Assembly: GCF_015352445.1 (NCBI RefSeq)
Contig: NZ_JADKPO010000036.1
Coordinates: 1 to 44,497 of the forward strand
Reading direction: 5' to 3'
Length of the DNA stretch: 44,497 nucleotides
DNA from: Nocardioides agariphilus
Lineage (GTDB): Bacteria > Actinomycetota > Actinomycetes > Propionibacteriales > Nocardioidaceae
Part shown: positions 25,834 to 33,721 of the stretch, piece after piece
How the letters are laid out: each line of letters starts with the position of its first letter
How positions within the stretch are numbered: the stretch's first letter is position 1
Translations under genes and position numbers: made by a program
The notes under the pieces: model-generated
What the model saw: the letters and a program-made list of their open reading frames with translations, nothing else
The model's database searches: none
What the model was told of the DNA's origin: nothing

Positions 25834-26163
25834 GTGAGCAATCCCTATGCCGGCGGGCCGGACGAACCCGGCCGCATCCGGGCCGGACTGGTCGTCGTCG
25901 GCATCATCGTGGGCTTCGTCGTCACGATCGTCTGGATCTTCCTGGTGTTCTTGCTGGCCATCAGCCAGGAGAACGCGCCTGGGTTCCCGAACTGGCTCGG
26001 CGTCGTCCTGCTGTTCCTCCCGCTACCGGTGGCCGTGGTGCTCTTGTGCCTGCGACGAACCCGCCAGGCGGCCGCCGGACTCGTGATGGGCCTGGCCATC
26101 GGTGCGATCGTCTTCGCCGGGGTGTGCGGGTCGCTGATCGCAGCCGTCAACGGCGGCGCCTGA
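25834..26163 (+). CDS. Small three-helix membrane protein, first gene of the Lgt-like/Tes-like cassette
   Basis: A 109-residue protein not recognised as a named family. A short Pro/Gly-rich N-terminus precedes hydrophobic segments at about 16-42, 53-72 and 80-104, with basic residues between the second and third (RRTRQAA). It starts with GTG 25 bases after cdsA, and its stop is six bases before the Lgt-like gene, so it is likely in the same transcript. A role as a membrane partner of the cassette is inferred from position only. Confidence 0.72.
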   Translation: MSNPYAGGPDEPGRIRAGLVVVGIIVGFVVTIVWIFLVFLLAISQENAPGFPNWLGVVLLFLPLPVAVVLLCLRRTRQAAAGLVMGLAIGAIVFAGVCGSLIAAVNGGA

Positions 26164-26169
26164 GCTCGC

Positions 26170-26982
26170 GTGTACCCGACACTCGGTGACCTCCTGGGGT
26201 TCGGGCTTCCGGTCGACACCCACGGGTTCTTCGTGCTGCTGGGCGTGCTGGCGGCCGCGGCCGTCTTCGTCCACGAGGCCCGCAGGCGCGGCCAGACCGA
26301 CGAGCGGATCCTCTACGTCGTGATGGGTGCGCTCGTGGGTGGCGCCGTCTTCATGCGGCTCGGCACCTGGCTGCAGCACGTCGACCTCCGGCAGAACGCG
26401 AGCCTGGCCGAGCAGTGGCTCTACGGCAACAGGTCGATCCTGGGCGGACTGGTCGGCGCGTGGCTGGGTGTCCACGTCGCCAAGCGCCTGACCGGCTACC
26501 GAACGCGCACCGGCGACCTGTTCGCGCCGGCGGTGGCGCTGGGGATGGCCATCGGGCGGGTCGGCTGCCTGCTCACCGAACAGCCCGGCACGCCGACCGG
26601 CCTGCCGTGGGGCATCACCCTCGACGATGCTGCCGCCGCCCGGACCGGCATGCCTGCCGGCGTACCTCTGCACCCGTCGTTCGCCTACGAGATCGCCTTC
26701 CACCTGGTCGCCTTCGCGGCCATCTGGTGGTGGCTGCGTCGCCGCAGCCTGCCGCCGGGGGAGACCTTCGTCTGGTACGTCGCGGCCTATGCGGTCTTCC
26801 GCTTCCTGGTCGAGTTCGTGCGCGGCAACGAGGTCGCCTGGGCGGGACTGACGCGGCCACAGCTGTTCTTGCTGGCGACGATCCCGCTCGTACTCGCCCG
26901 CATCCTCTGGCAGGTACGACGCGGCGCCTATCGTGGCGCGACGGTCTCGACAGGCTCGACCACCGAGGGGGTGCCGGTATGA
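26170..26982 (+). CDS. Divergent prolipoprotein diacylglyceryl transferase-like protein (Lgt fold)
   Basis: A 270-residue protein with about seven membrane helices in the Lgt arrangement. Compared with E. coli Lgt it keeps the signature Arg (GMAIGRVGC, Arg130), the HPSFAYE block (168-174) and the Arg/Glu pair VFRFLVEFVR (Arg211, Glu215). It lacks two key residues: SILGGL has Leu91 where the essential His103 of the SFHGGL motif sits, and Cys133 replaces Asn146. Standard lipoprotein modification is therefore doubtful. It may act on phosphatidylglycerol or a related lipid. It overlaps the radical SAM gene (ATGA). The last 12 residues appear to come from a dispersed repeat. Confidence 0.82.
   Translation: MYPTLGDLLGFGLPVDTHGFFVLLGVLAAAAVFVHEARRRGQTDERILYVVMGALVGGAVFMRLGTWLQHVDLRQNASLAEQWLYGNRSILGGLVGAWLGVHVAKRLTGYRTRTGDLFAPAVALGMAIGRVGCLLTEQPGTPTGLPWGITLDDAAAARTGMPAGVPLHPSFAYEIAFHLVAFAAIWWWLRRRSLPPGETFVWYVAAYAVFRFLVEFVRGNEVAWAGLTRPQLFLLATIPLVLARILWQVRRGAYRGATVSTGSTTEGVPV
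26943..26969 (+). repeat. Probable dispersed-repeat fragment forming the Lgt-like C-terminus
   Basis: ggtctcgacaggctcgacca near the end of the gene encodes VSTGSTTEG. From memory, ggtctcgac-aggctcgacca is a common short dispersed sequence in Nocardioides-type genomes and often adds a VSTGSTT tail to proteins. In this window only a partial match (gtctcga, within 43296-43303) can be pointed to. Confidence 0.4.
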
Positions 26983-28547
26983 GCGGGATGCCGCTGCGAG
27001 GTGACCGGATCCATCGCTACGTCAACGCGTTCTGTCCGGTCTGCCACGAGGAGCGGCCCGACCGGCCCCTGGCCGAGGTGCAGCGGCTCTCGGGCTGGCT
27101 GGTCGAGCGTGACGACCGCATCTGGCTCGAGCGCGGCTGCCGCGTGCACGGCCTCGTGCGGACGATGTACGACGAGTCGCCCGAGATCCTGACCTACCTC
27201 GAGCAGTGGACCGCCCCGACCAAGCGGCACGAGCCCGACCTGCGCGGCAACTTCAAGCCGGTGCCCGCGGCCTACGCCGACGGGCTGCCGGAGATGCAGA
27301 CCCAGCACACCTGCATCCTGCTCGAGGACCTCCTCGACCACTGCAACCTGAAGTGCCCCACCTGCTTCGCGGAGTCGTCCCCGGCGCGAGCGTCGGTCGC
27401 GCCGCTCGAGCAGGTGCTCGCCTCGATCGACACGCGGCTGTCGCGCGAGAACTCCCGCATCGACGTGCTGATGCTCTCGGGCGGTGAGCCGACGCTCTAC
27501 CCGTGGCTGACCGAGCTGCTGCGAGCGGTCGCGAACCGGCCGATCGTCCGCGTCCTGATCAACACCAACGGGCTGCGTGTCGCCCAGGACGACGACCTGC
27601 TGGACCTGCTGACCGAGCACCGCGAGCGCGTCGAGGTCTACCTCCAGTACGACGGTGAGTCGGCCGAGGCCTCGGCCTACCACCGCGGCGCCGATATCCG
27701 GCGCTTCAAGGACAAGGCGATCGAGCGGCTCTCGTCGCGGGGGATCTTCACCACCTTGACCATGACGGCCGCCCTCGGGGTCAACGACGACGAGATCGGC
27801 AAGGTCGTCAAGCGAGCCCTGGACACGCCGTACGTCGGTGGGGTGACGATCCAGCCGGTGTTCGGCTCGGGGCGGACCGGGGCCATCGACCCGCTCGAAC
27901 GACTCACCCACACCGGCGTGCTGGCGCGCCTGGAGGAGCAGACGGCCGGCGAGGTCACCTGGCGCGACCTGACCGCGCTGCCGTGCTCGCACCCGCACTG
28001 CTGCTCGGTCGGCTACCTGCTGCGCGACGACTCGGGCACCTGGCAGTCGCTGACCAACCTGATCGGGCACGACCGGCTCAAGCAGTGGCTGGACCTCGAA
28101 CCCGACCTGCTGGCCAACCGGATCGCCGACGACACGATCCCGGAGGCGATGAAGCAGGTCGTCAAGAACTCCCTGCTCGACCTCCTCTCGGAGCAGTCGA
28201 GCCTCTCGCATCCGTCGATGGCCTCCATCTGGCGCGACATCTGCACCAACTGCGACATCGGCATCGGCACCTTGACCACGCTGGCGACCGGTGCGCTGCC
28301 CGGCCAGCGTCGCCGGTTGCGAGCGCTGCTGGGCGAACGGATCCTGCGCGTGACCGTCAAGCCCTTCATGGACATGAACACGATGATCGAGGAGCGCCTC
28401 ACCCAGTGCTGCGTCCACGTGGCGACGGTCAACAGCGCGACCAGCGATCACCAGTGCGCACCGTTTTGTGCCGTACAGGCCTGGGCCCCGCTGTCGGCCA
28501 GCCGTCTCTCCACGGCTGTGGGGCTGCCCCTGATCGAGGCGACATGA
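26979..28547 (+). CDS. Radical SAM protein resembling tetraether lipid synthase (Tes, COG1964)
   Basis: A 522-residue protein. An N-terminal rubredoxin-like pair (Cys19, Cys22 in FCPVC and Cys54 in ERGCRVHG) precedes the AdoMet-cluster motif CNLKCPTC (Cys122, 126, 129). GGEPTLYP follows, and a cysteine-rich C-terminal part has CSHPHCC (336-342), CTNC (422-425), QCCVH (477-478) and CAPFC (493-497). This layout matches the MJ0619/Tes family, which joins unactivated lipid chains through C-C bonds in archaea; bacterial homologues exist with mostly unknown products. The join to an Lgt-like gene upstream and a small membrane protein downstream, all by ATGA overlaps, favours a lipid substrate. The exact reaction is not known. 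Confidence 0.85.
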   Translation: MSGMPLRGDRIHRYVNAFCPVCHEERPDRPLAEVQRLSGWLVERDDRIWLERGCRVHGLVRTMYDESPEILTYLEQWTAPTKRHEPDLRGNFKPVPAAYADGLPEMQTQHTCILLEDLLDHCNLKCPTCFAESSPARASVAPLEQVLASIDTRLSRENSRIDVLMLSGGEPTLYPWLTELLRAVANRPIVRVLINTNGLRVAQDDDLLDLLTEHRERVEVYLQYDGESAEASAYHRGADIRRFKDKAIERLSSRGIFTTLTMTAALGVNDDEIGKVVKRALDTPYVGGVTIQPVFGSGRTGAIDPLERLTHTGVLARLEEQTAGEVTWRDLTALPCSHPHCCSVGYLLRDDSGTWQSLTNLIGHDRLKQWLDLEPDLLANRIADDTIPEAMKQVVKNSLLDLLSEQSSLSHPSMASIWRDICTNCDIGIGTLTTLATGALPGQRRRLRALLGERILRVTVKPFMDMNTMIEERLTQCCVHVATVNSATSDHQCAPFCAVQAWAPLSASRLSTAVGLPLIEAT

Positions 28548-28858
28548 GTGACCCTCGGCTCGTCGAGCCGGACCGGGCGCCGGCCCCCACGCCGTACGAC
28601 CCCCTGCGGCTGTGCATCTTCGCCACCATCGCCTTGCTGGGGTGGCTGCTGGGCCCTGCGGCGCTCGCGTTCTTCGCCGTGCTCGGCATCGTGGGCTACA
28701 CCAGAGCGCGGCGAGCTGGTCTGCTGCGCTCGCGGTGCCTGCTCGGCGACACTCGCAACGTGCTGGCCTATCTCGGGGTGCTGGCCGGACTCGGCGTCGC
28801 CGGCCTGGTCTGGGCGGTCGCCTCGGACTCGCTGTGGGTGCCCTGGGTCCGGTGGTAG
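28544..28858 (+). CDS. Small membrane protein, last gene of the cassette
   Basis: A 104-residue protein overlapping the radical SAM stop (ATGA). A Pro-rich N-terminus (1-20) precedes hydrophobic stretches at about 22-52 and 73-95, with a basic loop RARRAGLLRSR between them. The N-terminal helix pair resembles many small actinobacterial proteins of unknown function; no family is recognised. Tight coupling with the Tes-like gene suggests it works with it. Confidence 0.72.
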   Translation: MSDPRLVEPDRAPAPTPYDPLRLCIFATIALLGWLLGPAALAFFAVLGIVGYTRARRAGLLRSRCLLGDTRNVLAYLGVLAGLGVAGLVWAVASDSLWVPWVRW

Positions 28859-28965
28859 CTCTTGTGCCTGCCGATCACCTCGCCGCGAAATGCCCGCCAG
28901 CACGGGGGAGTGGGCCTACTGTGGGCAGGTACCCCGAGCGCGTCTTCCGGGAAGGAGCAGCGCCG

Positions 28966-29349
28966 ATGAACGCGAGCATCCGCGCGCACGCCGAGGCTCC
29001 CGGGGCTCCAGGCGCTCCAGGCCAAGGTGAGTCACAGCCGCAGCCGAGCTGGTGGCACCGCGACCATCCGACGTTCAGCGCCCTGACCGGATTCTTCACC
29101 GGGCTGGCCTTCGTGGCCGTCGTCCCGGCTGTCTTCGTGGGCCTGCTGCACCTGCTGGTCGACGACGAGACCACCAACGACCTGTTCCCCTTGGTGCTCC
29201 TCAGCCTCATGGTGCCGCTCGGCCTGATGGGGCCGGCGCACACGCGACGGTTCGGCCGTTACATGCTGATCGGCATCGTGGTGACCGCCCTGGTCGTCGG
29301 TGGCGTGGCCTCCCTGGTCGTGTGGGCGATGATGGAGCGCGACCTCTAG
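28966..29349 (+). CDS. Three-helix membrane protein of unknown function
   Basis: A 127-residue protein. The N-terminus has a small GAPGAPG repeat and a Gln/Pro-rich stretch, then hydrophobic helices at about 42-65, 75-92 and 100-121. The ATG at 28966 follows gggaaggag by eight bases, and a tactgt box about 45 bases upstream (28917-28922) could be its promoter. It lies 107 bases after the cassette and just before rlmN. No family is recognised. Confidence 0.7.
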   Translation: MNASIRAHAEAPGAPGAPGQGESQPQPSWWHRDHPTFSALTGFFTGLAFVAVVPAVFVGLLHLLVDDETTNDLFPLVLLSLMVPLGLMGPAHTRRFGRYMLIGIVVTALVVGGVASLVVWAMMERDL

Positions 29350-29385
29350 CAGGTGCGGGATTATCTCCTCGCCGCTCGACCACGC

Positions 29386-29391
29386 GATACT
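29386..29391 (+). promoter_or_regulatory. -10 box of a leaderless rlmN promoter
   Basis: GATACT ends six bases before the ATG at 29398. This supports that start over the upstream in-frame GTG at 29353. Confidence 0.45.
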
Positions 29392-29397
29392 CGGGTG

Positions 29398-30534
29398 ATG
29401 CCCGATGTCCCCGAGGGAGCCGTGAGTCTCCCGCTCGTCTTCGATGCCCCGCGCGGCAGAGCCAAGCCGCCGCGGCATCTGGCCGACCTCGACGAGCCCG
29501 GGCGCAAGGCCCTGCTCGAGGAGATGGGGCTCCCGGGCTTCCGGGCCAAGCAGCTCTCCCACCACTACTTCGGGCGGCTCGCCGACGACCCGTCCGAGAT
29601 GACCGACCTGCCGGCCGGCCGACGCGACGAGCTCGTCGCCGCCCTGCTGCCCGACCTGATGACGCCGCTGCGGACGCTCGAGGCCGACCGGGGCACGACG
29701 CGCAAGACGTTGTGGCGGCTCTTCGACGGCGCCCTGGTCGAGTCGGTGCTGATGCGCTACCCCGACCGCGTGACCATCTGCGTCTCCAGCCAGGCCGGCT
29801 GCGGGATGGCCTGCCCGTTCTGCGCCACGGGGCAAGGCGGCCTGCAGCGCAACATGTCGACCGCCGAGATCGTCGAGCAGGTCGTGGCAGGGGCTCGCTC
29901 CCTGGCTCGAGACGAGGTGCCGGGCGGTCGCGGCCGCGTCTCCAACGTCGTGTTCATGGGCATGGGCGAGCCGCTGGCCAACTACCGGGCCGTCATCGGC
30001 GCCGTACGCCGGCTGACCGACCCCTCGCCCGCGGGTCTGGGCATGTCGGCGCGGGGGATCACGGTCTCCACGGTCGGGCTCGTCCCGCGGATCAAGCAGC
30101 TCACCGACGAGGGCATCCCGGTCACCTTGGCCCTGAGCCTGCACGCACCCGACGACGAGCTGCGCAACGAGCTGGTGCCGATCAACACCAGGTTCTCGGT
30201 CGACGAGACCGTCGCGGCGGCGTGGAACTACGCCAAGGTCACCAAGCGCCGGGTCTCCATCGAGTACGCCATGATGCGCGGCATCAACGACCAGGCCTGG
30301 CGCGCCGACCTGCTGGCCGAGGTGCTCAACGGGTACGGCGACTGGGGCTGGGTCCACGTCAACCTGATCCCGCTCAACCCGACGCCCGGATCGAAGTGGA
30401 CGGCGTCCGACCCCGCCGACGAGCGCGAGTTCGTACGCCGGTTGGAGGCGCACGGCATCCCGACCACCGTCCGTGACACCCGCGGTCGTGAGATCGACGG
30501 AGCGTGTGGGCAGCTGGCTGCCACCGAGACCTAG
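29398..30534 (+). CDS. rlmN: Dual-specificity RNA methyltransferase RlmN
   Basis: A 378-residue radical SAM methyltransferase: an N-terminal HhH-like domain with [11 protein letters not shown] and [13 protein letters not shown], the cluster motif CGMACPFC, the [10 protein letters not shown] block and the [10 protein letters not shown] end. It makes 2-methyladenosine at A2503 of 23S rRNA and A37 of some tRNAs. The ATG at 29398 gives the normal actinobacterial N-terminus. It is likely leaderless and is followed by a GNAT gene after nine bases. Confidence 0.96.
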   Translation: MPDVPEGAVSLPLVFDAPRGRAKPPRHLADLDEPGRKALLEEMGLPGFRAKQLSHHYFGRLADDPSEMTDLPAGRRDELVAALLPDLMTPLRTLEADRGTTRKTLWRLFDGALVESVLMRYPDRVTICVSSQAGCGMACPFCATGQGGLQRNMSTAEIVEQVVAGARSLARDEVPGGRGRVSNVVFMGMGEPLANYRAVIGAVRRLTDPSPAGLGMSARGITVSTVGLVPRIKQLTDEGIPVTLALSLHAPDDELRNELVPINTRFSVDETVAAAWNYAKVTKRRVSIEYAMMRGINDQAWRADLLAEVLNGYGDWGWVHVNLIPLNPTPGSKWTASDPADEREFVRRLEAHGIPTTVRDTRGREIDGACGQLAATET

Positions 30535-30537
30535 GGT
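30532..30537 (+). promoter_or_regulatory. -10 box before the GNAT gene
   Basis: TAGGGT overlaps the rlmN stop codon and ends six bases before the ATG at 30544. Confidence 0.45.
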
Positions 30538-30543
30538 CGAGGC

Positions 30544-31323
30544 ATGAGCGTTCCCCCCGACGTCGTCGCGGCCGAGAGCAGGGCCTGGGTCTGGGTACCT
30601 CCCAACGCGACGAGGGTGGAGACCGACGAGTACCTCCTGGTGCGGATGCCGGAGTGGTTCGCGATCCCACTCGAGCTGTTGCGCTTCGACCCGGAGCGTC
30701 CGGCGGAGGTCGTGGTCGACGAGATGCTGACCAGGGCCCGTGCCTTCGACCAGCCGTTCGTGAACTGCTGGGTCAAGCTGCACAACGACCCCGGGCTCGA
30801 CGAGGTGTTCTCGGCGCGTGGGGGAGAGCTCGACGAGACCCTCGACGTCTTGGCCCTCGACCTCGCGGACGGGCTGCCCGACCTCGGCCCGATCGGTCAC
30901 CTGGAGCTGCGCTGGGCGCTCGATGTCGCGACGATGCGCGACAACCTCCAGGTCAGCGCCGACGTGTTCGGTGACTCGATGCCCCCTGCGGACGAGATCG
31001 CCGAGGAGACCCAGCGGGCACTCAAGGACTTCGAGGTCGGCAGCGGTTCGGTGGTGGCCTACCTCGACGGCGTGCCCGTCGGTTCGGGCGGGATCTCGCT
31101 GGTCAACGGCGTCGCCCGGCTGTGGGGTGGCGCGGTGCGCGAGGAGGCTCGCGGACAGGGTGCCTACCGCGCGATCCTCGATGCCCGCCTGCGTCGCGCT
31201 GCCTCACGTGGCGCGCACATGGCGCTGGTCACCGGTCGCGTGCAGACCTCCGGCCCGATCCTGCGGCGCGCGGGCTTCGAGCGCTACGGCGAGGAGCGCT
31301 CCTATCGCGTTCCGCTCGGCTGA
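30544..31323 (+). CDS. GNAT-family N-acetyltransferase
   Basis: A 259-residue protein. The N-terminal 110 residues resemble a degenerate GNAT-like half. Residues about 155-255 form the active-type GNAT fold, with GGAVREEARGQGAYRAIL as the acetyl-CoA loop and the RRAGFERYGEERSYRVPL end. The acceptor is unknown. It is nine bases from rlmN and converges with the LOG-family gene four bases away. Confidence 0.88.
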   Translation: MSVPPDVVAAESRAWVWVPPNATRVETDEYLLVRMPEWFAIPLELLRFDPERPAEVVVDEMLTRARAFDQPFVNCWVKLHNDPGLDEVFSARGGELDETLDVLALDLADGLPDLGPIGHLELRWALDVATMRDNLQVSADVFGDSMPPADEIAEETQRALKDFEVGSGSVVAYLDGVPVGSGGISLVNGVARLWGGAVREEARGQGAYRAILDARLRRAASRGAHMALVTGRVQTSGPILRRAGFERYGEERSYRVPLG

Positions 31324-31327
31324 TCAG

Positions 31328-32407
31328 TCAGACGAACAGCGCGCTCGCCTCCTCGACCGTGTCGACGAGATGGACGTGCTCCTCCATCGGCCGGCCCCGG
31401 GCGAGAGCTTGCAGCAGTGGCCACGCCGGCAGCTGCTCGGTCCAGTACCGACGACCGACGAGCACCATCGGCGCCACCGAGGACTCGTCGGCGTAGTAGT
31501 TCTCGCACCCGTCCTGGAAGACCTCCTGCACGGTGCCCCCGACGCCGGGCAGGAACACGATGCCGGCACTGCACACCTCCAGCAGGATCGCCTCACGCTG
31601 GGCGTTGCGGACGTACTTGGCGATGGGGCCGGCCATCACGTTGGGCGGCTCGTGGCCGTAGAACCAGGTCGGGATGCCGAGGGAGTCGGCGCCTCCCGGG
31701 AACCGCTCGCGCACCGCGAAGGCCGCGCGTACCCAATCGTCGACCGACGGCCGAAACGACGGGGTGACCGCCAGCAGCGCGAGCGCTTCGTCGAGTGAGC
31801 CCTGGTCGACGCCGGAGAGGTAGCCGCCGAGGTTGGCCGCCTCCATCGCACCCGGCCCGCCACCGGTCGCCACGACGTACTGCGCACCAAGACGCAGCGC
31901 CATGGCCGCGGCGTCGCGATACGCCGGCGTGCCCCGCTCGAGGGCATGGCCCCCCATCACCCCGACGAGCCGTCGTCCTGCCACCCAGTCCTGGAGCGCT
32001 TCGTCGATGGCGTGGTCGTGCAGCGCCTTGGCCATCGAGGCGGCGCGGTCGTGTGCGGTCTGCGACCAGGCGTAGGTGCGGGCGTCGAGGCTGCCGGCGT
32101 ACGTGGGGGCGTCGTACAGGTCCCAGGGGCGGTACAGGCGGTCGAGGTGGATGTCGACGGGGGTCGGGGGCAGGTCCGGCAGCACGACTGCCCCTCTGGA
32201 CTCGACCAGCTCCGCCGCGCCGTCGGCGAAGCCACACCCGAGGAACAGCGCGCCGCCGACGCGAAGGTCGGTGAGCTCGGCGGTCCGGCCGGTCAGGTCG
32301 ACGCCCCGGATCCGCCACCCGCGCAGCGTCGTCGCTCCCGCCGCCATCCGCCGGTCGAAGTCGGCCAGCGAGTCGACCTGGATCCCGCGACCGCGGCTGC
32401 GCCTCAC
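31328..32407 (-). CDS. LOG-family (TIGR00730-like) Rossmann-fold protein
   Basis: A 359-residue protein. The N-terminal 130 residues are a family-specific extension. The LOG core begins at RLVGVMGGHALERG, with GGGPGAMEAANLGG and LPGVGGTVQEVFQ, the variant of the PGGxGTxxE motif. Small LOG proteins release cytokinin bases from nucleoside monophosphates; this longer type is less well studied and may be a nucleotide-binding hydrolase. GTG start, with a TAGGTT box eight bases upstream. Confidence 0.87.
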   Translation of the reverse strand: MRRSRGRGIQVDSLADFDRRMAAGATTLRGWRIRGVDLTGRTAELTDLRVGGALFLGCGFADGAAELVESRGAVVLPDLPPTPVDIHLDRLYRPWDLYDAPTYAGSLDARTYAWSQTAHDRAASMAKALHDHAIDEALQDWVAGRRLVGVMGGHALERGTPAYRDAAAMALRLGAQYVVATGGGPGAMEAANLGGYLSGVDQGSLDEALALLAVTPSFRPSVDDWVRAAFAVRERFPGGADSLGIPTWFYGHEPPNVMAGPIAKYVRNAQREAILLEVCSAGIVFLPGVGGTVQEVFQDGCENYYADESSVAPMVLVGRRYWTEQLPAWPLLQALARGRPMEEHVHLVDTVEEASALFV

Positions 32408-32415
32408 AACCGGTG

Positions 32416-32421
32416 AACCTA
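32416..32421 (-). promoter_or_regulatory. -10 box before the LOG-family gene
   Basis: TAGGTT on the minus strand lies eight bases before the GTG at 32407. Confidence 0.35.
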
Positions 32422-32565
32422 GCCGGAGCCGATCGTCCGATCACCCCAGTGGGCCCGTAGTCCGATCGGGTCATTTCCTGGCCGTTCGGGCGATGCTCGC
32501 GCGCACCCGGGCGGGTCATGCTGTTGACAGCCCGCCTGGTAGTCCGGCGCGCTGAATGGTTCGTC

Positions 32566-32622
32566 CCCGGGTGCGGCGTGGAGCTTCACATACATGGTGT
32601 ACGGGGGTATGCCGCACCCGGG
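32566..32622 (-). terminator. Long-loop inverted repeat after the RIO kinase gene
   Basis: 12-base perfect arms cccgggtgcggc/gccgcacccggg (32566-32577 with 32611-32622) surround a 33-base loop. It lies ten bases past the stop of the minus-strand kinase gene. The remaining 32422-32565 shows nothing recognisable. Confidence 0.6.
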
Positions 32623-32631
32623 CGAACCGAG

Positions 32632-33540
32632 TCAGAACGCGTGTGCCATCAGCTCGCCGAACAGCTCCTGCTCGTCGACCGCGAGGCCCCTGGCCTTGAA
32701 CCACGAGCACACGTTCGTGCAGTCGCGCAGCAGGAAGTCCATCCCGTTGGGGTTACCCACCAGGTCCACGATCTGGGGAAGGTCGATGACGACCAGCCGT
32801 TCGCCGGCGGCCAGGATGTTGAACGGCGACAGGTCGCCGTGCACGATCCCGTCGTGCACCAACAGGGCCAAGAAGTCGCGCACCTGGTCGTAGTACGACT
32901 CCAGCAGCTCGGTGTCCGGTCGGGTCTGCGCGAGCCGCGGTGCTGTCTCGCCGTCGACGTTGATCCACTCCATCAGGATCTCGGTGCCGTCGATCTGGAC
33001 CGGGTAGGGGACTGCCGCACCCAGCTGCCAGAGCCGCTTGAGCGCGTCCCACTCGGAGATCGCCCACTCGCCGGAGGCCACGATCCGGCCCCAGGTGCTC
33101 TTGCGCTTGAGGGCTCGCTCGTCGCGGGAACGCTTGACGCTGCGCCCTTCGGAGTAGACCGAGGAGCGGTGGAAGCTGCGGTGGTCGCGGTCGCGGTAGC
33201 GCTTGGCGGCCATCACCACGCCGCTGTCCGGGTCGTGAGGGTCGGCGCGTTCCAGCAGGAAGACGTCGGCCTCCTTGCCGGTCTTGAGGATGCCGAGCTC
33301 GGTGTCGATGGCACCGCGTGACTCCACCACCCATGCGGGGCGTGGCTCGGGACCTCGGCTCAGTGGCTCCACGTCGAACCAGGTGGTCCAACGCTGACCG
33401 TCGCCGATCTCGTCGTAGGTACGGAAGTCGAAGACGAAGCTGGGGTCGATCCCGTCGAGGGGATCGGGGCCTGGACGATACTCGTCAGGCGACGGCCAGA
33501 AGGCCGGGAAGTCGGCTGGGAACTCCGGTGTCGAAGACAT
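32632..33540 (-). CDS. RIO-type serine protein kinase
   Basis: A 302-residue RIO1-like kinase. The ATP-binding segment ILKTGKEADVFLLE precedes the invariant lysine in VMAAKRYRD. The catalytic loop is HGDLSPFNIL and the metal-binding Asp is in VIDLPQIVD. A basic linker RSVKRSRDERALKRK is typical of this family. Bacterial RIO kinases have unclear targets; ribosome biogenesis is the eukaryotic precedent. The ATG at 33540 is chosen over an upstream one because family members start with a short acidic/Pro-rich region. Divergent from the M1 peptidase gene, 181 bases away. Confidence 0.92.
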   Translation of the reverse strand: MSSTPEFPADFPAFWPSPDEYRPGPDPLDGIDPSFVFDFRTYDEIGDGQRWTTWFDVEPLSRGPEPRPAWVVESRGAIDTELGILKTGKEADVFLLERADPHDPDSGVVMAAKRYRDRDHRSFHRSSVYSEGRSVKRSRDERALKRKSTWGRIVASGEWAISEWDALKRLWQLGAAVPYPVQIDGTEILMEWINVDGETAPRLAQTRPDTELLESYYDQVRDFLALLVHDGIVHGDLSPFNILAAGERLVVIDLPQIVDLVGNPNGMDFLLRDCTNVCSWFKARGLAVDEQELFGELMAHAF

Positions 33541-33677
33541 TGCTGTAAGTGCTCCAAGAGTGAGAAGAAGAACGGCTTGTCGAGGACAGGCCAAGGACGG
33601 CGATCGACATGTCACGCTCCTCTCCACTGGTGGCACTCACGCGGTGTGCGGTCCGCCCGCGATTGTGGCAGGACGTC

Positions 33678-33715
33678 CGGTTGTTGGCCAACCGAATAAG
33701 CCCGTGGGCTAGCCT
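33678..33715 (+). promoter_or_regulatory. Promoter region of the M1 peptidase gene
   Basis: TAGCCT (33710-33715) ends six bases before the GTG at 33722. Just upstream is a 6-base inverted repeat cggttg/caaccg (33678-33683 with 33689-33694) that could be an operator. The remainder of the 181-base divergent gap shows nothing else. Confidence 0.45.
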
Positions 33716-33721
33716 CCCCGG

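Noticed and set aside
26170-26982. Calling the Lgt-like gene the genuine lgt
   Set aside because: The essential His and Asn positions are changed and the neighbourhood is not the usual lgt context, so the name is withheld.
29353-29397. Upstream GTG start for rlmN
   Set aside because: It adds 15 residues that do not look like the family, has no ribosome-binding site, and overlaps the -10 box six bases before the ATG at 29398.
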